Shown: piece by piece, positions 1-7,817 of the stretch | Position numbering within the stretch: position 1 is the first letter of the stretch | Layout: every line of letters starts with the position of its first letter | From: Geminicoccaceae bacterium | GTDB taxonomy: Bacteria > Pseudomonadota > Alphaproteobacteria > Geminicoccales > Geminicoccaceae | NCBI GenBank assembly: GCA_020638495.1 | Contig: JACKIN010000018.1 | Span: 1-64,000 of the forward strand | DNA length: 64,000 bases | Reading direction: 5' to 3' | The notes under the pieces: generated by a model | What the model saw: the letters and a program-made list of their open reading frames with translations, nothing else | What the model was told of the DNA's origin: nothing | Databases searched by the model: none | Position numbers and translations under genes: made by a program

Positions 1-2
1 TT

Positions 3-113
3 AGCCCATGGAGTGGTTTCGGCACCATTCTCAACTCGGACGGCACGGGCATGGCGACGACCACAGGTTACTGGCGTCTCCTGCCGCCGAGGGTTGATAC
101 CTCGCTCGATTGA
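3..113 (+). CDS. C-terminal end of a lipoprotein paralogous to its downstream neighbour (partial)
   Basis: The window opens inside a reading frame that ends at TGA 111-113. Its last residues (GTGMATTTGYWRLLPP, then RVDTSLD) match the C-terminus of the complete lipoprotein ending at 1705 (GSGMATTNGYWRLLPP, then EVDALLD) almost residue for residue, so the two are tandem duplicates. The fragment corresponds to the last blade of a probable beta-propeller. Everything upstream is outside the window, so its own signal peptide and start cannot be seen. The 176 bp between the copies hold an AAAGGAG-like stretch at 116-122 with no start codon at the right distance. Confidence 0.75.
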   Translation, partial: SPWSGFGTILNSDGTGMATTTGYWRLLPPRVDTSLD

Positions 114-289
114 CCAAAGGAGAAGCAATAAGCGACGCAACCTGGAAAGCCACCGGTCGGCACCCTTCCCCGTCAGCAGCGACCGGCGCTCCGAGTTCAA
201 GGGGCACACCACGCAATCGACCTCTCGCCAGGGTCGGTTGATGCGGATCAATGCGCGGCACCGCATCGCCCGTCATGGACCGGGGCATC

Positions 290-1705
290 ATGACCACGAT
301 CCGCGCCATCGCCTGCCTTGCAGTCCTCGCACTCGCCGGCTGCGTGATCCTGCCCCTGCCGATCCCGCCTACCGGCACGGCAGTGGACAGTGAGGTCGCG
401 GCGTTCGATCTCGGCTCGACCACCCGCGCGCAGGTGCATCGCACGTTCGGCAAGCCGAATGTTCTGGCCAGCGATCATCTCGACGTCTGGCGACTCGAGC
501 GCGATCCGGCCCATCTCTGGATGCTCTTGGTCATCGCCGCTGGCCCAGCCGGTGGAACCGAGACGGAAATGCGGACGGGTGGATCGCTCAGCTACCGTGT
601 GGCCGTCGCATACGACGCCGACGGCAAGATGTCGGGCTGGCGCTGGTCGCGATCGCGGGATGGCCAGACAGCGAGCAGCGATTTCGCTGTTGGTGGCCCG
701 CCGTTCGAACCGCTTCAGGTGGTGCAGTGGAATGCCGACTGGGTGCTGCGGTCGCCCGACGGGGAGCTTCTCCTCCTCGATCTCGGCAGCTACCGGCGCC
801 TCAGGGTAGATGTCGTCTCCGAAATCGATGGCACGATTGCCAGATCCATGACTGGAGATGGTCGGGACTGCGGGGTCCTGGTGCCGTTCAATTTCGCCGG
901 TCGGGACGTGCCATTCGGCTGGTCTGGCGGCAAGCTCGTCTCTGTCCCCGCAGCCCTGAAGCCCGACGCGCTGCCGTGTGAGTGGGGCACCAGTGCTGGC
1001 GCGGATTTCGGTGGTGTGCCATTGGACTGGTTTCCGACGAGCAGGATGCTGTTTCCCGCCCGACTGGTCGGCGAGCTCGTCGTGCTTCGCGATCCTGTCG
1101 GCACCGTGAATATCGTCGATCTGAGAGGTCGACTTCTCGCTTCGATCGAGGGCGAGTGGTCCGTTTCACACGCCGCGGCGAATGATGGCAGCACGCGCCT
1201 CCTTCTGCGACTGCTTGCACCAAGTGGAAAGCCGGCGGTTTGGCTGTTCGACCGCAACAACAGGGATTCGTTCGAGCTCGGGAAGCTGTCGGCCGCCACG
1301 GCTGCCGACGCCTGCTATCCGGGACTTCCAGAGTCGTCGCCTGCCGGCAGGCTTGCCCTGGCCATGTCATCCGATGGCAAGCTCGCGGCGCTTCGTTGCT
1401 CTCTGGGGGTGGAGTTGTGGAGCCTTCCGGTTGCGCACGAGGATGCCGAGCGGCTGCGGATTCTCACCTTGCCCGTTGATCTGATACCCCATCAGCTCGC
1501 ATTTTCACTCGATGGCAGCCGATTGGTGGCAGCGCAGCCCGGCATCGTCGTCTGGCGCGCCTCCGATTGGCAGATCGAAGCTTTTCGCAGACAAGCTGGA
1601 AGGATCGGCCTGGGCGTCGAAGTCGACGCGGACGGTAGTGGCATGGCGACAACCAATGGCTATTGGCGTCTGCTGCCGCCAGAGGTCGATGCCTTGCTGG
1701 ATTGA
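290..1705 (+). CDS. Lipoprotein with BamE/OmlA-like N-terminus and propeller-like C-terminus
   Basis: A 471-residue protein of unknown function. The ATG at 290 was chosen because it directly precedes a lipoprotein signal: MTTIRAIACLAVLALAGC, with the lipobox Cys at residue 18; the in-frame ATGs at 251 and 275 would bury that signal. After the Cys, roughly residues 30-120 resemble the SmpA/OmlA (BamE-like) fold (FDLGSTTRAQVHRTFGKPN). The rest has repeated segments of the type LAMSSDGKLAAL and LAFSLDGSRLVAA followed by VW or LW, as in WD40-like propeller blades. I infer an outer-membrane or periplasm-facing lipoprotein. It is the second of two tandem copies, the first being cut by the window edge. 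Confidence 0.7.
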   Translation: MTTIRAIACLAVLALAGCVILPLPIPPTGTAVDSEVAAFDLGSTTRAQVHRTFGKPNVLASDHLDVWRLERDPAHLWMLLVIAAGPAGGTETEMRTGGSLSYRVAVAYDADGKMSGWRWSRSRDGQTASSDFAVGGPPFEPLQVVQWNADWVLRSPDGELLLLDLGSYRRLRVDVVSEIDGTIARSMTGDGRDCGVLVPFNFAGRDVPFGWSGGKLVSVPAALKPDALPCEWGTSAGADFGGVPLDWFPTSRMLFPARLVGELVVLRDPVGTVNIVDLRGRLLASIEGEWSVSHAAANDGSTRLLLRLLAPSGKPAVWLFDRNNRDSFELGKLSAATAADACYPGLPESSPAGRLALAMSSDGKLAALRCSLGVELWSLPVAHEDAERLRILTLPVDLIPHQLAFSLDGSRLVAAQPGIVVWRASDWQIEAFRRQAGRIGLGVEVDADGSGMATTNGYWRLLPPEVDALLD

Positions 1706-2235
1706 CGAAGCGGGAATAGCTGCCAGAGGGCCGTGATCTGGGAAAAGTTGGGACAGCAACCTCGCGGTAATCTGGGGAGTTGTCCGCCGCTGTTGCGCCA
1801 GATGCAACGCTGTCCTCGGGTTGTCGCGTCTGGCGCGACATTGTTATGACAAATGTCGCGTCTGGTGCATCATTCGCGCTCGGGATGTCGCATTCGGCGC
1901 TACGTTTTCCCCGGGTTGGTGCATCAGATGCACCACTTTTCGACGAACCAACCCGGCGAAACGACGATCGAACCCGGGAAACCGACGATCGAACCCGGGG
2001 ATTCGACGAACGAACCCAGCTATGAGCCAACGAACCCGGGGCCAACCAACCCGTTGATCCAAAAAACGATTTTGCCCATCGCGGCGGCCGGACCGGCGAC
2101 CGGGCAAACCCAAAAGTGAAAATTGCCGAACGAACCGAAGCGGCTCTTGCGTTTGCGGCGGAATCTTGATAGGAATATTATCTGATGGCGATCGCTGCGG
2201 CCGAGGTCGTCAGCGATGGGCATGCGACACCGTCC
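1706..2235. other. Gene-free stretch with short repeats
   Basis: No convincing gene is visible in these 530 bp. The first part (about 1790-1935) carries degenerate copies, in both orientations, of a motif like GTCGCGTCTGGYGC (for example at 1824 and 1856, with inverted relatives near 1798 and 1920). The second part is the 21-bp tandem array annotated separately. Short open frames cross the area on both strands, but their apparent peptide repeats simply reflect the DNA period of seven codons. The last 100 bp before the permease gene are plain. Confidence 0.5.
1941..2045. repeat. Five imperfect 21-bp tandem repeats
   Basis: Units at 1941-1961, 1962-1982, 1983-2003, 2004-2024 and 2025-2045 follow each other without gaps. 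The approximate consensus is CGACGAWCGAACCCGGGRAA plus one base; the second and third units are nearly identical and the outer ones decay. There are no spacers, so this is not a CRISPR array. A 21-bp period is seven codons, so open frames on either strand show seven-residue repeats (TIEPGKP on plus, GFDRRFP on minus). It lies downstream of the lipoprotein pair. Confidence 0.7.
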
Positions 2236-3390
2236 TCACGTGACCGTCCGCTCTTCTCCCACCTCCTCGGCCTCGCTGCCCCGGGCCGCCAGGAACTTGC
2301 CGACAGGGACGAGCTCGGGGATGTGCTCGCAGAAGGCGCGGATGGTGACGAGCAGCGGCACGGCTAGCAGCATGCCCATGGCCGACCAGAGCCAGGCCCA
2401 GAAGGTGATCGAGAGGAAGATCACGACCGTGTTCATCTCGAGGCGGCGGCCGACGAAATAGGGTGTCACGAACTGGCCCTCGATGGCGGTCAGGGCGAAG
2501 TAGGCGAGGCCGGGCAGGAGGGCCACGCCGGGCTCGTCGAAGGCGAGGAGACCGGCTACGAGCGCTATGGCGATGCCGGCCAAGGCACCGATATAGGGCA
2601 CGAAGTTGAAGGCGAAGGCGATCACCCCGAAGAGCAGCGGGTTCGGCATGCCGAGCAGGGCCATGGCGGTGCCCACGGCGAGGCCGAGCGCCGCGTTGAT
2701 CGCCGTGATGGTGAAGAGGTAGCGCGAGAGCTTGCGCTCGATGTCGCGGGCGATGCGCATCGCCTGGCGCTTGTCGCTGAAGGTCGGCAGGACGTGGACG
2801 ATCTTCTCGTAGAACATGTCGCCCGACGCCAGGAGGAAGAGCAGCAGCACCAGCGTGAAGACGGTCTGCGCCAGGTAGGCCGGCGCCACCCAGGCGAGGT
2901 TGGCGAACATGCTCGGCTCCTTGACCACCACCTCCTGCACCTCGGGGTCCGTGCCGCCGGTCGTGACGTTCTCGACCGTCTCGCTGGCCTCGAGCACCGC
3001 CTGCGCCCCGCCGAAGAGGCTGCGGGTCTTCCATTCGAGCTCGCGCACGATCTCCGGCGCATCCGCGATCCAGCCCTGCACCGGCGCGGCCAGCAGCATG
3101 ACGCCCGATAGCAGCACGGCCAGCAGCGAGCCGACGATCAGCACGGCCGAGGCCTCCGCCGGCACGCGCCGCCGCTCGAGGAAGCGCCTGACCGGGCTGA
3201 AGACCAGCGCCAGCAGGAAGGCGAGGGCCACCGGCATCAGGAAATCCCTGGCATAGGCGATGCCCGCGATCAGCAGCAGCAGGAAGATGCCGATCACCGC
3301 CCAGCGCGGCACCGACTGGTTCGACAGCCGGACGACCGGCCGCTCCCCGCCGCTCTCGACCGCCAGCGCGGGCCCATCAGGGTCGGTCAC
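2236..3390 (-). CDS. AI-2E family transporter (PerM/YdiK type permease)
   Basis: A 384-residue inner-membrane protein of the AI-2E/DUF20 family, which exports autoinducer-2 or, in other members, sodium or unknown solutes. Hydrophobic segments lie near residues 30-50 and 58-75, a further one around 85-110, and at least four occur in the C-terminal half, matching the family's eight-helix layout with a soluble loop after the third. The start is GTG 3390 behind AAGGAGG. Length is normal for the family (340-390). The gene is divergent from the ABC importer operon at 3534. Family assignment is firm; the transported substrate is unknown. Confidence 0.88.
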   Translation of the reverse strand: MTDPDGPALAVESGGERPVVRLSNQSVPRWAVIGIFLLLLIAGIAYARDFLMPVALAFLLALVFSPVRRFLERRRVPAEASAVLIVGSLLAVLLSGVMLLAAPVQGWIADAPEIVRELEWKTRSLFGGAQAVLEASETVENVTTGGTDPEVQEVVVKEPSMFANLAWVAPAYLAQTVFTLVLLLFLLASGDMFYEKIVHVLPTFSDKRQAMRIARDIERKLSRYLFTITAINAALGLAVGTAMALLGMPNPLLFGVIAFAFNFVPYIGALAGIAIALVAGLLAFDEPGVALLPGLAYFALTAIEGQFVTPYFVGRRLEMNTVVIFLSITFWAWLWSAMGMLLAVPLLVTIRAFCEHIPELVPVGKFLAARGSEAEEVGEERTVT

Positions 3391-3533
3391 GGTGCCTCCT
3401 TCTCGGTATGGCGGCTCAACCGTCGGACAGGGCGTGCGGTTCCGGCGACCGGGTCATCGAGCGGGCAGGGGGTCGCCACGACTTGCCCGGACCCGGCCCT
3501 TGCCACAATAAGGGGTGATCAAGGGAGGATACC

Positions 3534-4559
3534 ATGACCAATACGACCCGCCGCACGGCACTTGCCCTCGCCACGCTCGCCCTGGCCGGCCTCGCCGGCG
3601 GCCCGTCGCCCGCTGCCGCCGCCGATCCGGTGCGGGTCGGCCTGCTCTCGCTCACCTCCCACGCACCCAGCATCCTCGCCGCCGGCAAGGGCTATTTCGC
3701 GGGCGAGGGCCTCGACGTCGGCTTCGTCTCCTTCCAGGCGGCCCAGCCCATGGCCGTGGCGATCGCCTCGGGCGATGTCGATTTCGGCGTCACCGCCATC
3801 TCCGGCAGCCTGATCAGCCTCGCCGAGCGCGGCGTCGTCAAGGTGATCGGCGGTGCCCTGCAGGAAACCGAGGGTGTGCCCGGCCAGAAGATCCTGGCCA
3901 GCAAGGCAGCCCATGACGCCGGCCTCGCCACGCCCGCCGACCTCGCCGGCAAGCGCTTCGGCATCACCACGGCGGGCTCCTCCTTCCACTACATGGCGCA
4001 CAAGATCGCCGACGGCGCCGGCATTCCCCGCGATTCCATCGAGCTCGTGCCGCTCAACGCCGTGCCGACCGTGATCGCGTCCCTGAAGAGCGGCCAGGTC
4101 GACGCCTGGAGCATCGTGCCCAATATCGCGGGTGCGCTCGTCAAGGGCGGCGAGGTGGTCGAGATCGGCAGCGTCGCGGACTATATCGACGACTACCAGG
4201 TGACGGTGATCTTCACCTCGACGGCCCTCGTCGACGATCGCCCGGAGCTGGTGCAGCGATTTCTCGCGGGCTTCGCCAAAGGCGTGGACGACTACAACGC
4301 GGCGCTGGTCGACAAGACCATGAGCGAGGCGGACACGGCCGCCATCGTCGCCATGATCCACGAATACGTCTACACCGACCGTCCGCTCGAGGCCGCCGAC
4401 CCGGCCATCCGCGCCGGCGCCATGCGGATCAACGACGGAGGCAGGCTCAACCTCACCAGCGTCACGGACCAGCTCGAATGGTTCAGGTCCGAGGGCCTGG
4501 TGCCGGAGACCGCGACGGTCGAAACCCTGGTCGACACGCGGTTCGTCCAGACGTACTGA
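3534..4559 (+). CDS. ABC transporter substrate-binding protein (SsuA/TauA/NMT1 type)
   Basis: A 341-residue periplasmic solute-binding protein. The N-terminus (MTNTTRRTALALATLALAGL, then Ala-rich to about residue 30) is a signal peptide with a twin-arginine pair and a likely cut after ASPAAAAD-type residues. The mature part has the NMT1/ThiY fold pattern: early LLSLTSHAPSILAAGKGYFAGEGL, then GITTAGSSFHYMAHKIADGAG, and a central motif on deducing flux by inhibitor-like domain closure (VDAWSIVPN). The ATG at 3534 follows AGGGAGG with good spacing. It is the first gene of a three-gene operon with the ATPase and permease. This family takes up sulfonates, taurine, nitrate or pyrimidine precursors; the ligand cannot be read from sequence. 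Confidence 0.88.
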   Translation: MTNTTRRTALALATLALAGLAGGPSPAAAADPVRVGLLSLTSHAPSILAAGKGYFAGEGLDVGFVSFQAAQPMAVAIASGDVDFGVTAISGSLISLAERGVVKVIGGALQETEGVPGQKILASKAAHDAGLATPADLAGKRFGITTAGSSFHYMAHKIADGAGIPRDSIELVPLNAVPTVIASLKSGQVDAWSIVPNIAGALVKGGEVVEIGSVADYIDDYQVTVIFTSTALVDDRPELVQRFLAGFAKGVDDYNAALVDKTMSEADTAAIVAMIHEYVYTDRPLEAADPAIRAGAMRINDGGRLNLTSVTDQLEWFRSEGLVPETATVETLVDTRFVQTY

Positions 4560-4578
4560 GCCGGTTGGTCGCGGGGCC

Positions 4579-5349
4579 ATGGAGCTGATCGTCGAGGGCG
4601 TCAGCCACCGCTATGGCCCGACGGAGGTCCTGGACGACATCTCGTTCACCATAGGTGACGGCGAGATCGTCGCCATCATCGGCCCCTCCGGCTGCGGCAA
4701 GTCCACGCTGCTCCGTCTCGTCGGCGGGCTCGAGCGGCCGGGGGAGGGGGCGGTGCTCATGCGCGGTGCGCCGCCCGACCGCTCGCTCAACCCCCTGACC
4801 TACGTCTTCCAGGACTTCGCGCTGCTGCCCTGGCGGACGGTCGAGGGCAATGTCAGCCTGGTGCTCGAGGACCACGCCATGACGGCCGCCGAGCGGCGGG
4901 AAGTGATCGACGACGTGCTGGCGCGCACCCGCCTCGCCGAGTTCAAGCAGGCCCTGCCGCGCCAGCTCTCGGGCGGCATGAAGCAAAGGGTCGCCATCGC
5001 CCGGGCGCTCGCCGTCCGCCCGGCGGTGATGCTGATGGACGAGCCGCTCTCCGCCCTCGACAGCCAGACCAGGGAGCTGCTGCTCGACGACCTGCTCGAG
5101 CTCTGGCTGCGCGAGCGGTTCTCGGCCTGCTACGTCACCCACAACCTCGCCGAGGCGGTCCGGCTCGGGCACCGGATCGTCGTGCTCTCGCGCCGTCCGG
5201 GGCGGATTCGCGAGCTGGTCCGGATCGACATCCCGCTCGCCGAGCGCAGCACGGCGGTGGCCGAGCTCGCCCGGCTGCAGCAGGAGCTCTGGCAGCTCCT
5301 GCGCGACGAGGCCCTGGCAGCCGATCGCGAGCTCGCCGATGCCGGCTGA
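4579..5349 (+). CDS. ABC transporter ATP-binding protein (SsuB/TauB type)
   Basis: A 256-residue cytoplasmic ATPase that powers the importer encoded by its neighbours. Walker A is GPSGCGKST at residues 35-43, the Q-loop Gln is at 78, the signature LSGGMKQ spans 130-136 and Walker B VMLMDEP spans 150-156, so all catalytic motifs are intact. Length matches SsuB/TauB proteins. It begins 19 bp after the binding-protein gene and overlaps the permease start by 11 bp, so the three are translationally linked. The motif FQDFALLPWRTVEGNV is characteristic of the nitrate/sulfonate/taurine subfamily. Confidence 0.93.
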   Translation: MELIVEGVSHRYGPTEVLDDISFTIGDGEIVAIIGPSGCGKSTLLRLVGGLERPGEGAVLMRGAPPDRSLNPLTYVFQDFALLPWRTVEGNVSLVLEDHAMTAAERREVIDDVLARTRLAEFKQALPRQLSGGMKQRVAIARALAVRPAVMLMDEPLSALDSQTRELLLDDLLELWLRERFSACYVTHNLAEAVRLGHRIVVLSRRPGRIRELVRIDIPLAERSTAVAELARLQQELWQLLRDEALAADRELADAG

Positions 5350-6157
5350 GGGACCCGCCGGCGACGACGACGACATCCGGCCCGTGCCGTTCCGCGGCGG
5401 CGGGTTTCGCCATGTGCCGCTGGGCTATCTCTCGCCCTTGGTCTTCGTCGGCCTCATCGCGCTTTGGGAGCTCGGCTCGCGCACCGGCTGGATCAGCTCA
5501 ATCGCCCTGCCGGCGCCGTCCGCCGTCTTCGCCGCCTTCCTCGACCTGGTCGAGACCGGCATGCTCTGGCAGCATCTGCGGGCGAGCCTCCTTCGCCTCG
5601 TCGTGGGCTGGACCCTGGGGACCATCCTCGGCATCGGCGTCGGTCTCGCCATCGCCCTTTTTTCAGTGCTCCGCGCCGGCCTCGCCCCCGTGGTCGCCGC
5701 CCTCTTCCCGGTGCCGAAGATAGCCCTCCTGCCGCTCTTCATCGTCTGGTTCGGCATCGGCGAGGGCTCGAAGGTGGCGACCATCCTCTTCGGTGCCTTC
5801 TTCCCGACCGTGATCGCCACCTATAGCGGCGTCGACAATGTCGACCGCGGCCTGATCCGCATGGGCCAGTCCTTCGGCCTCGCCTGGGCCTCGATCGTCA
5901 GGAAGATCGTGCTGCCCGGCGCCATGCCGGCGATCCTCGCCGGGTTCCGCATCTCCGTCTCGATCTCGATCGTGCTCCTGGTCGCTGCCGAGATGATCGG
6001 CGCGCGGTTCGGCATCGGCGCCTATATCCTGACGGCGGGTGCGCTCTTCGCCGTCGAGCAGCTGATCGCCGGTGTCGCCATGCTCTCGGTCATCGGCCTC
6101 ACCATCAGCCGGCTGATCGGCCGGGCCGAGAAGCGCTTCCTCGACTGGCGCGGCTGA
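5339..6157 (+). CDS. ABC transporter permease (SsuC/TauC type)
   Basis: A 272-residue inner-membrane subunit with about six hydrophobic segments. The EAA-type cytoplasmic loop that docks on the ATPase is seen around residues 165-200 (GQSFGLAWASIVRKIVLPGA and following). The N-terminal 25 residues are acidic and Gly-rich. The ATG at 5339 lies inside the end of the ATPase gene. Together with the binding protein and ATPase this completes a nitrate/sulfonate/taurine-type importer. No enzyme gene lies in the operon to hint at the substrate. Confidence 0.9.
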   Translation: MPAEGPAGDDDDIRPVPFRGGGFRHVPLGYLSPLVFVGLIALWELGSRTGWISSIALPAPSAVFAAFLDLVETGMLWQHLRASLLRLVVGWTLGTILGIGVGLAIALFSVLRAGLAPVVAALFPVPKIALLPLFIVWFGIGEGSKVATILFGAFFPTVIATYSGVDNVDRGLIRMGQSFGLAWASIVRKIVLPGAMPAILAGFRISVSISIVLLVAAEMIGARFGIGAYILTAGALFAVEQLIAGVAMLSVIGLTISRLIGRAEKRFLDWRG

Positions 6158-6267
6158 ACGCGCGCAAGGTGACCGAGGACCTCGTCAGCTTGCGGACGAT
6201 CGGTGCTCACGTAGCTGACGACGCCGCTCGCCTGGGCATTCCTCGTCTTCGCTCACCCTGCAAACGC

Positions 6268-7176
6268 TCAGGACTGCTCGGCCGAGGGCCTCGAGGGCGG
6301 CGCGCCGGCCATGATCCGCTCGAAGAAGGCGTCGACATCGCCCAGGATGTCCGCATAGCCGCGAAACGGGCGAGCGATGCTCATCAGGGCACCATTGTGG
6401 CCGACACCCTCGTAGCGGACGACCTCGACCGGCACGCCGACCGCGCGCAGCTCCGCCGCCAGCCGGTCGGCATTGGCCGGAACGACCACCTCGTCGGCGG
6501 TGCCGGTCAGCAGGATCATCGGCGGAGCGGTGGCGTCGACCCGGTTGATCGGCTGCGTCGCCGGCTTGTCCGACGCCTCGCCGAACGCGGCCTCGGTCGT
6601 ATCGACCCTGAGCGGCAGGAAATCGTATGGCCCCGCGATCGCCGCGACCGCGCCGATGGAGCCCCGCTCGTAGCCGGCAGCCGCGGCGATCTCCGGCGCC
6701 AGGGCGAGCATCACGGCATTGTAGGCCCCGGCCGAGTGCCCGGCCACGAACGTCCAGCCCGGATCACCGCGATAGTCCGCCGCCACCTCGCGAAAGGCGG
6801 CGAGCGCCCGGCCGCAATCGACGAGGAAATCGGGATAGCGCGCCTCCGGCACCAGCCGGTAGTCCGCCACGGCCGTCACATAGCCCCGGGCCGCGAACGC
6901 CCGCCCGGCGAAATGGTAGTCCGATTTCCGTCCGCTGCGCCAGCCACCGCCATAGATGAAGAGCAGGAGAGGCTGCGGCCCGCCGGTGGCTGCCTCGCCG
7001 GTCGGCACATAGATGTCGAAATGCTGGCGGGAATGCGGTCCATAGGAGAGGTTTTCCGCTGCCAGCACCGACTGGCCATCCTTCGGCACCAGCGTGTCGA
7101 GCACGGTGACCGGCCGGCAGGCGGCGATCAGGGGTGCCAGGAGGGGCAGGCGCGCAAGTCGTCGACGGTCGAGCAA
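6268..7176 (-). CDS. Alpha/beta-hydrolase lipoprotein (BD-FAE/carboxylesterase-like)
   Basis: A 302-residue probable esterase. The TTG at 7176 is taken as start because GGAG lies about seven bases upstream and because it exposes a short lipoprotein signal with the lipobox IAAC (Cys 20). The core shows the oxyanion-hole motif YGGGWRSGRK and the nucleophile elbow GHSAG (Ser), followed by a late Asp (LTGTADEVV) and His (GVGHNG), completing a Ser-Asp-His triad. The layout resembles bacterial feruloyl/carboxyl esterases of the BD-FAE group. The gene stands alone, with its 5' end inside the neighbourhood of a damaged gene. The substrate is unknown. Confidence 0.78.
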   Translation of the reverse strand: MLDRRRLARLPLLAPLIAACRPVTVLDTLVPKDGQSVLAAENLSYGPHSRQHFDIYVPTGEAATGGPQPLLLFIYGGGWRSGRKSDYHFAGRAFAARGYVTAVADYRLVPEARYPDFLVDCGRALAAFREVAADYRGDPGWTFVAGHSAGAYNAVMLALAPEIAAAAGYERGSIGAVAAIAGPYDFLPLRVDTTEAAFGEASDKPATQPINRVDATAPPMILLTGTADEVVVPANADRLAAELRAVGVPVEVVRYEGVGHNGALMSIARPFRGYADILGDVDAFFERIMAGAPPSRPSAEQS

Positions 7177-7273
7177 GATGGGCTCCAGCAGTCAGATGGG
7201 CCGGGCGGGGCCGCATCAACCGAGATAGAAGTCGATCCGGTGCCGGCCAGTCGCCGCCGCCGGGCGCGGCCGC

Positions 7274-7673
7274 TCATGCTGCGGTCGCGATCCGTCGCGC
7301 TGGTGCGGGCGTCGCCCATCGTGGTCGGGGCGATCGGCTGGTTGCCGCGGTGACCCCCGTGACCGCCCGACCGGGCACCAGCAGGCAGAGGCTGCCGAGA
7401 TAGAGAGCCCGGATCCTCAGCGCGTCGTCGACGAGGGCATCGCCGAGGCAGATCAGCAGCGCCTTCTTGCGGCCACCCAGGGAACAAGGCGAGGAAGAAG
7501 CTCCCGATCACCAGCCCGTAGTCGAGATGCCGCGCCGCGTCCGATGCCGCGCCCGGCAGCAGCGGCGATTCGGGCGTCATGATCAGGCCGTTGATGATCG
7601 AAAACACCAGGCCCAGGCCGATCAGGTCGACGAAGCCGACGAGGAGCAGCGCGATCTCGGTCATGATGGGCAT
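7274..7673 (-). pseudogene. Frameshifted small membrane protein
   Basis: The N-terminal half reads as a clean membrane protein from ATG 7673 (or 7664): MTEIALLLVGFVDLIGLGL, then a second hydrophobic stretch ending in FFLALFPG near 7480. From there this frame turns into Arg/Pro-rich noise. A frame shifted by one base continues with plausible protein (GGRKKALLICLGDALVDDAL, then LYLGSLCLLVPG) and stops at TGA 7274-7276. The break sits at a CCCTGGGTGG run. This is either a genuine frameshift mutation or a base-call error; the corrected product would be about 130 residues. I do not recognise the family. Confidence 0.5.
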
Positions 7674-7817
7674 GCTCGGTCGCCCCCGGCTTGCCTGGAC
7701 CTTGCGCCACGCTCGCAGATGCGCCGCACCCGGCCGGGATGGCGAGCCGGCCGGAACGCCGGCTGCCTGACCCGTGGATCGGTGGCGCGGTGGGGCCCGG
7801 CTGCCTGTCGGCCGGGA

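Noticed and set aside
1941..2010. tRNA-like elements, since the minus strand shows GGGTTCGATC similar to a T-arm in each unit
   Set aside because: No acceptor, D or anticodon stems can be formed; the likeness is limited to about ten bases per repeat.
1941..2045. CRISPR array
   Set aside because: The 21-bp units touch each other, with no spacers of constant length and no cas genes nearby.
2020..2223. Small minus-strand gene of 67 codons downstream of the permease
   Set aside because: It runs into the repeat array, has no ribosome binding site and no recognisable composition or domain.
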